Shown here: one piece after another, positions 47,616 through 57,216 of the stretch
How positions within the stretch are numbered: position 1 is the stretch's first letter
Layout: each line of letters starts with the position of its first letter
Assembly (NCBI RefSeq): GCF_000146285.1
Contig: NZ_GL385912.1
Coordinates: 2,073,069-2,137,068 of the forward strand
Direction: 5' to 3'
DNA length: 64,000 bases
DNA from: Mobiluncus curtisii subsp. curtisii ATCC 35241
Lineage (GTDB): Bacteria > Actinomycetota > Actinomycetes > Actinomycetales > Actinomycetaceae
Notes under the pieces: generated by a model
What the model saw: the letters and a program-made list of their open reading frames with translations, nothing else
What the model was told of the DNA's origin: nothing
Database searches by the model: none
Program-made: the position numbers and the translations under genes

Positions 47616-48587
47616 TTACTCAAACAGGGCAGTTACAGAGCCTTCTTCAAAGACCTGACGAATTGCCCTGGCTAACAACGGTGCAATCGGCAAGACCTTG
47701 AGTTGCGGGAAGCACTTGTCCGGAGGAATCGGTACCGTATCCGTAACGATAACTTCACGGGCGCCGCATTCGCTCAGACGCTTTGCTGCGGGGTCAGAAA
47801 ACACCGCGTGCGTCGCCGCTACCAGCACGTCCTTTGCTCCGGCGTGCTTCAAGACCCCCACGGCTTCGGCAATTGTGCCACCGGTATCAATTAAGTCATC
47901 TACCAGCACGCAGGTTCGCCCGGCAACGTCGCCCACCACACGATTAGCTACCGCCACATTGGGACGAGAGGTATCGCGAGTCTTGTGCACAAAAGCCAGA
48001 GGGTATCCACCCAAGCGATTAGCCCACTTTTCAGCCACGCGAATTCGACCGGCATCCGGAGACACCACGGTCACGTTATTCAAATCCACGCGGGTGCGGA
48101 CGTAATCAATCAACACTGGCATCGCCTGGAGGTGATCCACCGGACCGGTAAAGAAGCCCTGTTCCTGCGAGGCGTGCATATCAATACTCATTAAGCGAGA
48201 GGCCCCAGCCGTCTTGTACAAATCCGAAATCAGACGCGCCGAAATCGGCTCGCGACCTTGGTGCTTCTTATCTTGACGTGCGTAGGGATACAGCGGGGCA
48301 ACCACGGTAATGCGTTTGGCGCTGGCACGCTTCAGGGCGTCAATCATGATGAAATGTTCCATCAACCACTTGGAGACATTGCCAGAAATTGACTGGATGC
48401 AGAACACGTCGCAGCCGCGCACTGACTCGTTGTACCGCACATAGATTTCGCCCGAGGCAAAGTCGTAAATCGTAGTCGGCAGCACCTCCACGTCAAGTTC
48501 TTTAGCGACCTGTTCAGCCAGTTCGGGATGCGATCGTCCGGTCACAATCACCAAACGCTTACGTGGGGTATCAAACAACTCTGCCAT
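47616..48587 (-). CDS. prs: ribose-phosphate pyrophosphokinase
   Basis: 323 residues, normal length. Signature pieces: DVFCIQSISGNVSKWLMEHF-like start of the ATP site, YPYARQDKKHQGREPISARL, SIDMHASQEQGFF (metal-binding His), VSPDAGRIRVAEKWA, and the PRPP loop CVLVDDLIDTGGT. It makes PRPP from ribose-5-phosphate and ATP for nucleotides, His, Trp and NAD. It is preceded by glmU on the same strand (84 bases), the standard actinobacterial glmU-prs pair. RBS AAGGAAA. Confidence 0.97.
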   Translation of the reverse strand: MAELFDTPRKRLVIVTGRSHPELAEQVAKELDVEVLPTTIYDFASGEIYVRYNESVRGCDVFCIQSISGNVSKWLMEHFIMIDALKRASAKRITVVAPLYPYARQDKKHQGREPISARLISDLYKTAGASRLMSIDMHASQEQGFFTGPVDHLQAMPVLIDYVRTRVDLNNVTVVSPDAGRIRVAEKWANRLGGYPLAFVHKTRDTSRPNVAVANRVVGDVAGRTCVLVDDLIDTGGTIAEAVGVLKHAGAKDVLVAATHAVFSDPAAKRLSECGAREVIVTDTVPIPPDKCFPQLKVLPIAPLLARAIRQVFEEGSVTALFE

Positions 48588-48671
48588 TCGTGTTTCCTTC
48601 TTTTATTGGAGTTTTTTCTGTTGTTGCAAGGGTTTTTTCGCAGGTCTTACCGTCCCTGCAGTGTACGGGGA

Positions 48672-50135
48672 CTAATTATCACCCGCGGTTTTATCCGGAG
48701 AGTTTTCTTTGGCTTGTTCAGCCCGCATGGCTTCGATGGCGGCGATAGTTTCGGGTCGATGTTCGGCGACCCAACCAGGAATTTGGCGCATGTGGAAATC
48801 ATTGACTGCCAAGTTCCCGTCCGGGATGTCTTGACGGACGATAGTTCCCCCACCGGTATAAACGCCGTCACCGATATTGACCGGGGCAATGAACACGTTA
48901 TTAGCGCCGGTCCGGCAGTGCGAACCAACATTCGAGTGATGTTTGTGCACCCCATCGTAGTTAGCAAAGATTGTAGCGGCGCCGATGTTAGTGCCTTCCC
49001 CGATGGTGGCATCCCCCACATAAGACAGGTGCGGGATCTTGGTACCCCGCCCGACCTGGATATTTTTGGTTTCGCAAAAGCCTCCGACCTTCGTGTTCTC
49101 CGACAGAATGGTTCCCGGACGCAAGTAGGTAAAAGGTCCGATATATGAATGCGCTCCGATTTCAGAGGACAGACCGTGAACTCGAAAGACTTCCGCGTCG
49201 TCCCCCACTTTCATATCAATAAGGGTCGAGTCCGGTCCGATACGGCAATCCTCACCAATGGTGGTGTGACGGCGCAGCTGCGTATTGGGATAAATCGTGG
49301 TGTCCTGACCAATGGTCACGTCAGCATCAATCCATGTCGTAGTCGGGTCGATGATGGTGACACCCTGGAGCATCCAGTACCGAGTCCGGCGGCGATTGTA
49401 TTCGGCTCGCAGCTCAGCCAGCTGCGCTCTATCGTTACAGCCTTCCGCTTGTGCCGTGTCCGCCAACAGCACCGAAGACACTTTCAGTCCTTCCTGCCGG
49501 GCAGCCTTAATCGTGTCGGTCAAATAGATTTCCCCTTGGTCGTTGTTTGTCAACAGGGTCGGGAGGCAGCGGTTTAAGAATTCCGCCCCAAAAGCGTAAA
49601 TCCCCGCGTTCACCTCTTTGATTTGCTTCTGCGCATAGGTTGCATCGCGTTCCTCGACGATACCGGCGACGTGCCCTGCCACCCGCTGAATTCGCCCGTA
49701 GCCAAAGGGGTTGGCTATCTCGGTGGTCAGCAAGCACAACGCCGCGCCTTCCTCTTCACGAGTCTCTGCGAGAGACAGAATCGTGGAGGAATCAAGCAAC
49801 GGCACATCAGCGGAAGTCACCACCAAAGTGCCTGTCGCGACTCCCAGTTCCTCGAGCTTCTGCAAAGCACACCACACGGCTCGACCGGTGCCGGGCACAT
49901 CATCTTGGCGCGCAATCACGATGTCAGGATTGACCGCCAGAGCTTCGGCAGCGACGGCATCAGCCTGGTGACGAACCACTACCACGATGCGTTCCGGTTC
50001 AATTTCCATAGCGGTGTGGATAGCGTGAGAAAGCAGGGTGCGCCCTGCGAAAGAGTGCAAGACCTTGGCTTTCTTAGACTTCATACGAGTGCCTTGGCCT
50101 GCCGCCAAGATTACGATGGTGGTGACGTTGGTCAT
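48672..50135 (-). CDS. glmU: bifunctional N-acetylglucosamine-1-phosphate uridyltransferase/glucosamine-1-phosphate acetyltransferase
   Basis: 487 residues. N-terminal uridyltransferase: LAAGQGTRMKSKKAKVLHSFAG, VTSADVPLLDS, NPFGYGRI, VNAGIYAF. C-terminal left-handed beta-helix acetyltransferase: hexapeptide-type repeats from VTIIDPTTTWIDADVTIG through SYIGPFTYLRPG, FCETKNIQVGRGTKIPHLSYVGDA, GTNIGAATIFANYDGVHKH. It produces UDP-GlcNAc for peptidoglycan. It is followed by prs; a tRNA-Gln lies 42 bases upstream on the same strand, a common actinobacterial arrangement. Confidence 0.97.
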   Translation of the reverse strand: MTNVTTIVILAAGQGTRMKSKKAKVLHSFAGRTLLSHAIHTAMEIEPERIVVVVRHQADAVAAEALAVNPDIVIARQDDVPGTGRAVWCALQKLEELGVATGTLVVTSADVPLLDSSTILSLAETREEEGAALCLLTTEIANPFGYGRIQRVAGHVAGIVEERDATYAQKQIKEVNAGIYAFGAEFLNRCLPTLLTNNDQGEIYLTDTIKAARQEGLKVSSVLLADTAQAEGCNDRAQLAELRAEYNRRRTRYWMLQGVTIIDPTTTWIDADVTIGQDTTIYPNTQLRRHTTIGEDCRIGPDSTLIDMKVGDDAEVFRVHGLSSEIGAHSYIGPFTYLRPGTILSENTKVGGFCETKNIQVGRGTKIPHLSYVGDATIGEGTNIGAATIFANYDGVHKHHSNVGSHCRTGANNVFIAPVNIGDGVYTGGGTIVRQDIPDGNLAVNDFHMRQIPGWVAEHRPETIAAIEAMRAEQAKENSPDKTAGDN

Positions 50136-50177
50136 GTTCCTATCCTAGCGCCTTGCCCGACCCTAAAAAGCAAAAAG

Positions 50178-50248
50178 TTCCGCCCCCAGGATTCGAACCC
50201 AGACTAAAGGTACCAAAAACCTCTGTGCTGCCATTACACCAGGGCGGA
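50178..50248 (-). tRNA. tRNA-Gln (anticodon TTG)
   Basis: 71 bases; acceptor TCCGCCC/GGGCGGA, T8-G9 then TGTAATGGCAGCA D-arm, anticodon loop TTTTGGT giving TTG, T-loop TTCGAAT, discriminator A, CCA not encoded. Upstream of glmU. The remaining gap to 50524 shows no other gene. Confidence 0.93.
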
Positions 50249-50524
50249 ATGCGCCGCTGACTACAATCAAGACAGCGCCTATCTATTTTGCCATTTTTCA
50301 ACTTTTTTAGAAAGTTGAGACTGCTAATTAGCTGTCCCATATCTTGCCGGTATCGCGGGTACTGACCGGATTGGCAGAATTATTTTGTTCTGAGCGCCCG
50401 GATTCTGAGAGGTTTCCCATGGGTGCCGGGAAACATAGACCCAGGATACAAAGATTTCTCCGCGACAAAGATTCTCGACCTCGAGTATTATTAAAGAAAT
50501 TTTTTCCGGCAATAGGACGGTACT

Positions 50525-51046
50525 ATGGTTCCCCCTTCCGCTTTACCTGATGGTGACGAAGTCGACGGCATCCTTAAGGCTTGGCGTGCCCTGCTTCCCC
50601 ATGCTGATTTAACTCCACTTTCAGTGTTTTCCCGCGTGTCACGTCTCGCTCGCCACCTCGACCAGGCGCGCCGCGAGGCGTTTTCTTCAGTAGACCTGGA
50701 GCCTTGGGCTTTCGACGTGCTTTCCGCTCTGCGCCGGGCAGGAGAGCCTTTTTCTCTGACACCGGGAGTGCTCATGCAGCAATCGCTGGTATCCTCCGGG
50801 ACGATGACGAACCGCATCGACCGTTTGGAAGAACGCGGACTGGTACGTCGCTGCGCCCATCCGGAGGACCGTCGCGCCATCCTGGTGGAACTCACCGAAG
50901 ACGGCAAGAAACACGCCGATGCCGCGATTACCAAACTTATGGCTACGGAACGCGACTGGCTAGGGGATCTTTCCGAAGCGGACGTTAACGAATTAGCGCG
51001 CCTGTTGCGAGCCGTGCTCCTCCCCTTCGATGCCCAGTCGCGGTGA
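50525..51046 (+). CDS. MarR-family transcriptional regulator
   Basis: 173 residues. The winged-helix core is clear: EPWAFDVLSALRRAGEPFSLTPGVL, recognition helix SSGTMTNRIDRLEERGLV, and the wing HPEDRRAILVELTEDG. The N-terminal 30 residues are extra. MarR proteins usually repress efflux or stress genes and respond to small aromatic or oxidant ligands. Its targets are not evident: the flanking genes are tRNA-Gln/glmU and convergent ispE, and no self-palindrome was recognised upstream. Confidence 0.92.
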   Translation: MVPPSALPDGDEVDGILKAWRALLPHADLTPLSVFSRVSRLARHLDQARREAFSSVDLEPWAFDVLSALRRAGEPFSLTPGVLMQQSLVSSGTMTNRIDRLEERGLVRRCAHPEDRRAILVELTEDGKKHADAAITKLMATERDWLGDLSEADVNELARLLRAVLLPFDAQSR

Positions 51047-51202
51047 GAAAACCGGAGAGATGCGTTTTCCGCAACTTTCGCGTTCAGTCCCCAGACAGTC
51101 CACGACTTGAGTATCTGAACAGCCATCTCGCACTTTATTCATCTACCCCAACTCTCAATGCGGGCTGCTGCCGAAGCTGGTCTGGTCAGGGCACTTTCCC
51201 AA

Positions 51203-52138
51203 TCAGCTGCATACCGGTCCGGTGGCGCTGAACACACACGCTACCAAAGGATGCGCCTCCAGCCTCGCCGCCACTATTTTTTGGGAGGACGCATCTGGGC
51301 ACAAAGCGGCAACGGTCGGACCGGAGCCGGAAACGAGAGCTTTCAAAGCCCCCGCCTGCTCTGCCGCGACGATAATTTGGGATAGCTCGGGGAAAATGCT
51401 TAGGGCTGCGGTCTGCAAATCGTTGTGAAGGTATCCAGCCAGTTCAGCGGGATTCCCATCCAGAGCTGCTAGGAAGTCGGGCGAAAGTGCGGAAGGTAGG
51501 GGCTGCGGATGCGAAACCATCCTGTCGAAAGCTTTAAAAACTTCCGGCGTGGACAGACCACGAGGAGAAACCGCCAGGACCCAGTAGCATTTTGTACTGC
51601 CCGGTAAACTCTGCATTCTGTCTCCGAACCCAAGCCCCAAAGCGTTTCCCCCGGTTAGACCGTAAGGCACGTCCGCGCCCAGTTTCGCCCCCAGAGACTG
51701 CAGATCGCTGCTGGTGAATCCCAGTTCGTAAAGCTGGTTCACAGCATATAACACCCCGGCGGCATCGGCTGACCCTCCTGCCATACCACCTGCCACCGGA
51801 ATATTTTTCTCAATCTTTATGCTGGTGAAGGGCACTGTGGCACCAGTTTCACGCAAGGTCTGAACCGCTTTGAGAGCGAGGTTTTCCGGTCCGTCCAGGT
51901 TCTTTGGTCCAGTCAATCCGGGAGCCAGCACGGTATGAACCATATCTGTTTCGCCTGCATCACGGGGTTCTACCGTCAGATATTCTCCCAGGTCCAGGCA
52001 CTGGAATACCGTCAGTAGCTCGTGTCGTGGCTGCCCAGCAGGACGCTGCCCCACCTGAAGCAACAGGTTCACTTTTCCGGGTGCAAACACTTTGAGGCGC
52101 CGTCCCGGTTCATTCTCGAGAATCCTCACGCCACTCAT
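51203..52138 (-). CDS. ispE: 4-diphosphocytidyl-2-C-methyl-D-erythritol kinase
   Basis: 311 residues; GHMP kinase fold. Signatures: APGKVNLLLQVG, the P-loop PVAGGMAGGSADAAGVLYAV (about 115-134), LGADVPYGLTGGNALGLG, and the C-terminal ALVSGSGPTVAAL. It phosphorylates CDP-ME in the non-mevalonate isoprenoid pathway. The ATG overlaps the rsmA TGA (ATGA at 52135-52138), so it is translationally coupled in the rpfB-rsmA-ispE operon. Confidence 0.95.
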   Translation of the reverse strand: MSGVRILENEPGRRLKVFAPGKVNLLLQVGQRPAGQPRHELLTVFQCLDLGEYLTVEPRDAGETDMVHTVLAPGLTGPKNLDGPENLALKAVQTLRETGATVPFTSIKIEKNIPVAGGMAGGSADAAGVLYAVNQLYELGFTSSDLQSLGAKLGADVPYGLTGGNALGLGFGDRMQSLPGSTKCYWVLAVSPRGLSTPEVFKAFDRMVSHPQPLPSALSPDFLAALDGNPAELAGYLHNDLQTAALSIFPELSQIIVAAEQAGALKALVSGSGPTVAALCPDASSQKIVAARLEAHPLVACVFSATGPVCS

Positions 52139-53064
52139 TTTGTATCATTCGTTCCATAAAGTTTTGCAGCTGCGATTTTCGTGAAGTCGATGACACTGAG
52201 ACGTTCAGCCCGCAATCCCGGTGTGATTCCAACCGCTTCCAGCAAATTGGCAGCCGCGTTGGGGGAACCGGCATACCCAGCCAAGGACTGCCGTAACGTC
52301 TTGCGGCGCTGCGAAAATGCCGCATTCACAGCCGCGAACACTTCCTGCCGCAACGTTTCGATTGCCTCATCCGTCAAGCCTTCTGCGCTCAGTTTCAGGT
52401 CGTCCTTGAGTCGTTGACGCACCTCTAAACGTCGAAACTCCACCACGGTTGAATCCACATTCGGGACAGGATAAAACACATTCCGCCCCACTTTAAAAGC
52501 ACGCTTCGCCCTGCCCCACCACGCCAGTTTGACGCTGGGAGCCCCGTAATCGCCGTCAGCGACTCCTGCCACCCAGCGATCCGCCACTTCGGCTTGCACC
52601 ATAACCAGAGCACTCTCCAGACCTGGCAGTACTTCCAAGAAATGCAGCAACAGGGGGGTGGCAACATTGTAGGGCAGGTTCGCTACCAACCGGTGTGGTG
52701 CTGTCCATCCCGCGGGGAGTTCTAGGTCTGATTCACCAGCAATCTCCAGAGCATCTTGGGTCATGACGCACAAGTCCGCGCTGTTCGCACCATGTTGAGC
52801 GACCGTCACCGGGAGGGCAGCAGCCAACCGCTGGTCAATCTCAATAGCGATGACTCTGCAGCCTAGTTCCAACAACGCCAGAGTCAAAGACCCCAGTCCC
52901 GGACCAATTTCCACAACCGTGTCGCCGGGGGAAATCCCTGCTGCAGCCGCAATGCGTCGCACAGTCCCCGGATCGGTGACGAAATTTTGACCTTTTTTCT
53001 TACTCGGAGATACCTCTAAGAGCGCACAGAGCTCTGAGACATCGCGAGCACCTAACAAAAACAC
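52135..53064 (-). CDS. rsmA: 16S rRNA dimethyladenosine transferase (RsmA/KsgA)
   Basis: 309 residues from a GTG nine bases after the rpfB stop. SAM-binding motif VVEIGPGLGSLTLALLE, catalytic NLPYNVATPLL, and typical start SPSKKKGQNFVTDPGTVRRI. It dimethylates two adenines near the 3' end of 16S rRNA. It lies between rpfB and ispE, the universal actinobacterial order. Ribosome site is weak, suggesting translation coupled to rpfB. Confidence 0.96.
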   Translation of the reverse strand: MFLLGARDVSELCALLEVSPSKKKGQNFVTDPGTVRRIAAAAGISPGDTVVEIGPGLGSLTLALLELGCRVIAIEIDQRLAAALPVTVAQHGANSADLCVMTQDALEIAGESDLELPAGWTAPHRLVANLPYNVATPLLLHFLEVLPGLESALVMVQAEVADRWVAGVADGDYGAPSVKLAWWGRAKRAFKVGRNVFYPVPNVDSTVVEFRRLEVRQRLKDDLKLSAEGLTDEAIETLRQEVFAAVNAAFSQRRKTLRQSLAGYAGSPNAAANLLEAVGITPGLRAERLSVIDFTKIAAAKLYGTNDTK

Positions 53065-53073
53065 GTCCGAATT

Positions 53074-54246
53074 TTAGCGCAGACCGAGCTTCCGGGAGCA
53101 CGCCGGCCACTGTCCCCAACCTGAACGAGCTTGCAGAATTTGAGCCCGGTGGGTCTGTTCTTCTGCCGAAGCCTCCGACGGCAGACCGGAACCTCCTACC
53201 GCCCGCCAAGTCGGCAGTGTGAACTGGTACATTCCGTAGAACCCATTGCCTGTGTTCGTATCGGGGCGCCCCCCGGCCTCACAAAATGCCAGTTTGCTCC
53301 ACACGTCACCGGTCGCGGCAATAGGTTGCGAGGCAGGACGTTTCTTTGTCCCGACCGTAACCTTTTCGTTGACCGGTTGAGTCACGACATTTTCGCTCAA
53401 GACTTCTTCGGACGAAACCACACCGTCAATGCTGCGCACTTTCTTGGTGATTTCTTTTTCCCCGGTCGTGCCCTTTTGCGTCACGACCTTTTCATCAGCA
53501 AACTTCGAATCATCCTTGATAGTTTCGGTTTCGAACTGAATCGGCTCGCTCACCGTGACGTTTTCTTCCGTGATGCGCTGCACCTGCACGATAGGCGCCA
53601 CACCGGGGTTAAACAGCACTTGGACGGTGTCCAAGCCGGTCAGCTTCACTTTGTTGCGATCCAGGATGTCCTCGGGCGCGAAGTCAGATTTCGCAGCTTT
53701 CATCTGTGCGGTGACCCCATCGTGAACCAACTGATAATTCTCACCCGGAGCAAAGAGTGCCAGGGGTAGACCATGCAAATCTTTGCCGCTGGTGCCCACG
53801 AATTGCACCGCTTGACCGTCCCAGAGAGACTTAATCGCCGCACTAGCGGAGTCTTCCGTGGTGTCGACATCTTTCCTGGTGCCGTTGACCATGACAGTTA
53901 AGCCACGCGAACTTTCGATAGTAATTTTCATCCCGTTCTTGACGGGGGTCTCGGGGGCAGGAATTACGGAATCTTTAGCACTAAAGCTCACACCGTTTTC
54001 AGCCAACAAATCTGATACCGTCGTACCCCAGCCACCGAATTCCTGGACCTTGCCGTCTGCGACCACGGTTGCGGTCTTATGCGCCATAGCAAATGCGGTA
54101 CCGATACCGGTTCCCAGCACTAGGGTAGCTGCCAACGCGCCCACCAGGGGTATAAAGATTTTTCGTGGACCTCGAGCCGGTTTAATCTCCAGATGACGTG
54201 GGGCTCGTTTGGGGGATACGCTCATATTTGCAGTGTTCTCTTCCAT
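53074..54246 (-). CDS. rpfB: resuscitation-promoting factor RpfB-like cell-wall lytic enzyme
   Basis: 390 residues from the ATG at 54246. One N-terminal membrane segment (IFIPLVGALAATLVLGTGIGTAFAM, in parts) anchors or exports it. Then come two or three DUF348 repeats (HKTATVVADGKVQEFGGWGTTVSDLLAENG; SSRGLTVMVNGTRKDVDTTE), a G5 domain (about 230-310), and the C-terminal Rpf catalytic fold: VWSKLAFCEAGGRPDTNTGNGFYGMYQFTLPTW (in parts; catalytic Glu in FCEAGG). It cleaves peptidoglycan and helps dormant cells resume growth. It is followed by rsmA and ispE. Promoter is at 54255-54283. Confidence 0.95.
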   Translation of the reverse strand: MEENTANMSVSPKRAPRHLEIKPARGPRKIFIPLVGALAATLVLGTGIGTAFAMAHKTATVVADGKVQEFGGWGTTVSDLLAENGVSFSAKDSVIPAPETPVKNGMKITIESSRGLTVMVNGTRKDVDTTEDSASAAIKSLWDGQAVQFVGTSGKDLHGLPLALFAPGENYQLVHDGVTAQMKAAKSDFAPEDILDRNKVKLTGLDTVQVLFNPGVAPIVQVQRITEENVTVSEPIQFETETIKDDSKFADEKVVTQKGTTGEKEITKKVRSIDGVVSSEEVLSENVVTQPVNEKVTVGTKKRPASQPIAATGDVWSKLAFCEAGGRPDTNTGNGFYGMYQFTLPTWRAVGGSGLPSEASAEEQTHRAQILQARSGWGQWPACSRKLGLR

Positions 54247-54254
54247 CAACAAAA

Positions 54255-54283
54255 ATGTTATCGAATCGTTATATTTTTGTCTA
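54255..54283 (-). promoter_or_regulatory. rpfB promoter giving a leaderless mRNA
   Basis: On the - strand TAGACA (54283-54278), a 17-base spacer, and TAACAT (54260-54255) form a near-consensus promoter. The -10 box ends eight bases before the ATG at 54246, so transcription should start at or beside the start codon; there is no Shine-Dalgarno sequence. Confidence 0.6.
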
Positions 54284-54375
54284 GTTCGTTACCTATTGTA
54301 CACCTTCAGTTAACAAAAGCCACTGCTTTAACAATTTTAACTTTTCTAACATCCTGGTACTGACTTGAATGAATC

Positions 54376-55347
54376 CTAGAACCCGTAAACCTCGGTGGCG
54401 TTGCGAAAAGTTTGTTCGCGCAGCTCTTCGCTCGTTACCTGGGTCAACTCCGCCAAAAAGTCCGCGGTATGCCCAATCAGATAGGAGGCGTTGGGTCGAC
54501 CCCGATAAGGCTGGGGCGTCAGATACGGAGCATCAGTTTCAATGAGGCGCAGATGCGCTGGCATTGCCAGGGCACCAGCTTGAATATCCCGATTAGCGGG
54601 GTAGGTCACGTTTCCCGCAAAAGACGCATACCACCCATTTTCTGCCAGAATTTCTGCCAATTCCTCGTCCCCGGAAAAGCAGTGAAAAACTGTCTTTTGC
54701 GGAGCTCCGCAGCGCTGTAACATTTCTACACAATCCTGATGGGCGTTACGGTCGTGAATCTGCAGGGGTAAATCCAATGCCTTGGCCAACTCGATATGCG
54801 CCGCAAATGCTTGCTTTTGCGCGTCCTTACCGGCTTCGGCAGTGCGGAAATAATCCAATCCGGTTTCCCCAATAGCGACCACCGTCTCTGGAAATTCCCG
54901 GGCGGTTTGCTCTACTGTCGCCAAGGCGTCATCGAGAGGGGTTTCCTGCCAGACTTCCCGCGTCTGCACCACGTTATCCGGTGCGGTATCCAGAATCCCC
55001 AGATGGCGCGGAGCATCGTTGGGGTGAATCGCCACCGCAAAACGCACCATTTCAAAAGCGGAACCGGCTAACCGTTCCCGGTCGGTTGACAGCACCTGGA
55101 CTTCTGGAAGGCTGCACAGAGAGACAACCACACGCTGAACCCCGGCTTGTACCGCCCGTTCCATTTGTTCTTCAGCACTCAGTCGCACTCCGGTGGAATC
55201 GCTAACGTAGTCCCCCGGCAACAGAGGCAGATGCGTGTGATTGTCAAACAATCTGCCGGTACCAAAGACCTGCGCTCCGCCTTCAAAAGGCTCTCCGCTC
55301 ACCGGCACGGGTGGCCACACTTTTGGCTTTGACTTGCGCTTACTCAC
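54376..55347 (-). CDS. tatD: TatD-family metal-dependent hydrolase/DNase
   Basis: 323 residues. Metal-binding pattern: DNHTHLPLL (HxH), GETGLDYFR (Glu), QIHDRNAHQDCVEML (His), FHCFSGDEELA (His), and the C-terminal IETDAPYLTPQPYRGRPN (Asp). TatD proteins are 3'-5' exonuclease-like hydrolases or tRNA/DNA deoxyribonucleases. It starts with a basic extension (MSKRKSKPK) of about 35 residues. It follows metG by 21 bases and is probably co-transcribed. Confidence 0.95.
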   Translation of the reverse strand: MSKRKSKPKVWPPVPVSGEPFEGGAQVFGTGRLFDNHTHLPLLPGDYVSDSTGVRLSAEEQMERAVQAGVQRVVVSLCSLPEVQVLSTDRERLAGSAFEMVRFAVAIHPNDAPRHLGILDTAPDNVVQTREVWQETPLDDALATVEQTAREFPETVVAIGETGLDYFRTAEAGKDAQKQAFAAHIELAKALDLPLQIHDRNAHQDCVEMLQRCGAPQKTVFHCFSGDEELAEILAENGWYASFAGNVTYPANRDIQAGALAMPAHLRLIETDAPYLTPQPYRGRPNASYLIGHTADFLAELTQVTSEELREQTFRNATEVYGF

Positions 55348-55368
55348 CTTGAGTCCTCAGAACGTGGG

Positions 55369-57186
55369 TTACTTTTGCAGCAAATTAGCGTAACGTTCGT
55401 GTTCCTCCGCGACAACAGACTCATCTAGCTTCTGGAATACTGGAGCTGGTTTTGCCACGGCTTGCCCCACCCGTACCGGATGCCTTTCCCACGTTGGGGC
55501 GTTGCGGTAGTCTCCGGTAATAATCGGGTAAGTGCGGTCGCTCCCGTCCTCATTCTTCACGTCTAAATCGACAACTTCTTCAATACGGGGAAGAGGAGCC
55601 ACGTCCCCAGCCCCACCCAGGACCTTGTCGATAGCGTTTGATGAGGTCGGTAAGAATGGCGACATCATCAGGTTCAAATCTGTCACCACCTGAGCCAGGA
55701 CATGCAAAATCGTTCCCAGCCGGTCGCGCTGTGACTCGTCTTTCAGCTTGAAGGGCTCCGTGGTGGTGACGTAGCGATTAGCCTCCCCCACCAGGCGCAT
55801 AATCTCAGCTAGTGCAGCCTTTTGATGATGGCTTTCGATGAGGTCACCCACAGTTTCAAATCCAGCATTGACAGCATCCAAAAGCGCCTGATCCTCAGCC
55901 GTGAAATCTCCAGCTGGGGGAATTTCTCCAAATTTCTTGGCAATCATGGAAGCGGTGCGGTTGACCAAGTTGCCCCAGGCAGCCACCAACTCAGAGTTCG
56001 TACGGCGCACAAACTCGCTCCAGGTAAAATCAGAATCCTGATTCTCTGGTCCCGCCGCGGAGATAAAATACCGCAACGCATCGACTTGGTAGCGAGACAG
56101 CATGTCACGCACATAAATCACAATTCCACGCGAGGAGGCAAACTTCTTGCCTTCCATGGTCAAAAACTCTGAGGAAACGACCTCGGTAGGCAAGTTTAGG
56201 ACACCCAAGTCGCCAGGTTTCCCGCCGAAGTCTCCACGTCCGTTGTAGCCCAGCATTTCGGCAGGCCAAATCTGGGAGTGAAACACAATGTTGTCTTTGC
56301 CCATAAAGTAATAAGACAGGGATTCGGGGTCATTCCACCACTGACGCCAATCCTCTGGGGACTGGCCAAACCGGCGCGCCCACTCGATAGAAGCTGAGAG
56401 ATAGCCAATTACCGCATCAAACCAGACATAGAGTCGCTTGGGCTGATCCTCCCAACCGGGAATAGGGATGCCCCAGTCAATGTCACGGGTCATGGCTCGC
56501 GGCTTAATGTCCTTTAGGAAGTTCTTGGAGAACTTGATGACATTAGGTCGCCAATTGCCGTTCTTTTCACGGTCGTCGAGCCACTCGTTCAAGGCGCGGG
56601 CGAGAGCCGGTAAATCTAAAAAGTAGTGGTCAGTTTCCACGAATTCTGGAGTCTCACCATTAATCTTGGAGCGCGGACGAATCAGGTCGGTGGGGTCGAG
56701 CTGGTTGCCACAGGCATCGCATTGATCCCCTCGGGCTCCTTCTGCCCCACAGATGGGACAAGTCCCTTCTATGTAGCGGTCGGGAAGGGTTCGTCCGGTG
56801 GAAGGCGAAATCGCACCACGAGTGGTCTGCACCTTCATATAACCGTTATCCCGCACCACTTTGAACATGGCACGAACAGTGTCATAGTGATTGCCCGTAG
56901 TGGTACGAGTAAACAAATCATAAGACAAACCCAGCTGGCACAAATCCTCCACGATCGCCCGATTGTTTCGGTTCGCCAATTCTCGCGGAGTCAGTCCGGC
57001 AGCCTCGGCAGCAACCAGAATTGGCGTGCCGTGCTCATCCGTGCCGGACACCATCAGCACGTCATGCCCCCGCATCCGCATATAGCGGGAAAAAACATCC
57101 GAGGGAATTCCAAAACCAGCAACATGTCCAATGTGACGCGGGCCATTAGCGTAGGGCCAAGCGACGGCAGAAAGTATATGTGTCAT
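55369..57186 (-). CDS. metG: methionyl-tRNA synthetase
   Basis: 605 residues. HIGH motif in [14 protein letters not shown], zinc site [18 protein letters not shown], and the second ATP-binding motif in [14 protein letters not shown] (KFASS replacing KMSKS, as in the MetG2-type branch). Anticodon-binding helices follow. It charges initiator and elongator tRNA-Met. It leads the metG-tatD operon. No T-box was seen in the 30-base gap to PMT. Confidence 0.97.
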   Translation of the reverse strand: MTHILSAVAWPYANGPRHIGHVAGFGIPSDVFSRYMRMRGHDVLMVSGTDEHGTPILVAAEAAGLTPRELANRNNRAIVEDLCQLGLSYDLFTRTTTGNHYDTVRAMFKVVRDNGYMKVQTTRGAISPSTGRTLPDRYIEGTCPICGAEGARGDQCDACGNQLDPTDLIRPRSKINGETPEFVETDHYFLDLPALARALNEWLDDREKNGNWRPNVIKFSKNFLKDIKPRAMTRDIDWGIPIPGWEDQPKRLYVWFDAVIGYLSASIEWARRFGQSPEDWRQWWNDPESLSYYFMGKDNIVFHSQIWPAEMLGYNGRGDFGGKPGDLGVLNLPTEVVSSEFLTMEGKKFASSRGIVIYVRDMLSRYQVDALRYFISAAGPENQDSDFTWSEFVRRTNSELVAAWGNLVNRTASMIAKKFGEIPPAGDFTAEDQALLDAVNAGFETVGDLIESHHQKAALAEIMRLVGEANRYVTTTEPFKLKDESQRDRLGTILHVLAQVVTDLNLMMSPFLPTSSNAIDKVLGGAGDVAPLPRIEEVVDLDVKNEDGSDRTYPIITGDYRNAPTWERHPVRVGQAVAKPAPVFQKLDESVVAEEHERYANLLQK

Positions 57187-57216
57187 GACACTATCCTAAC
57201 GCCGCCGGTAAGTTCC

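Noticed and set aside
55372..57184. Possible damaged metG because KMSKS reads KFASS
   Set aside because: A branch of bacterial methionyl-tRNA synthetases has KFSxS-type motifs; all other catalytic and zinc residues are intact.
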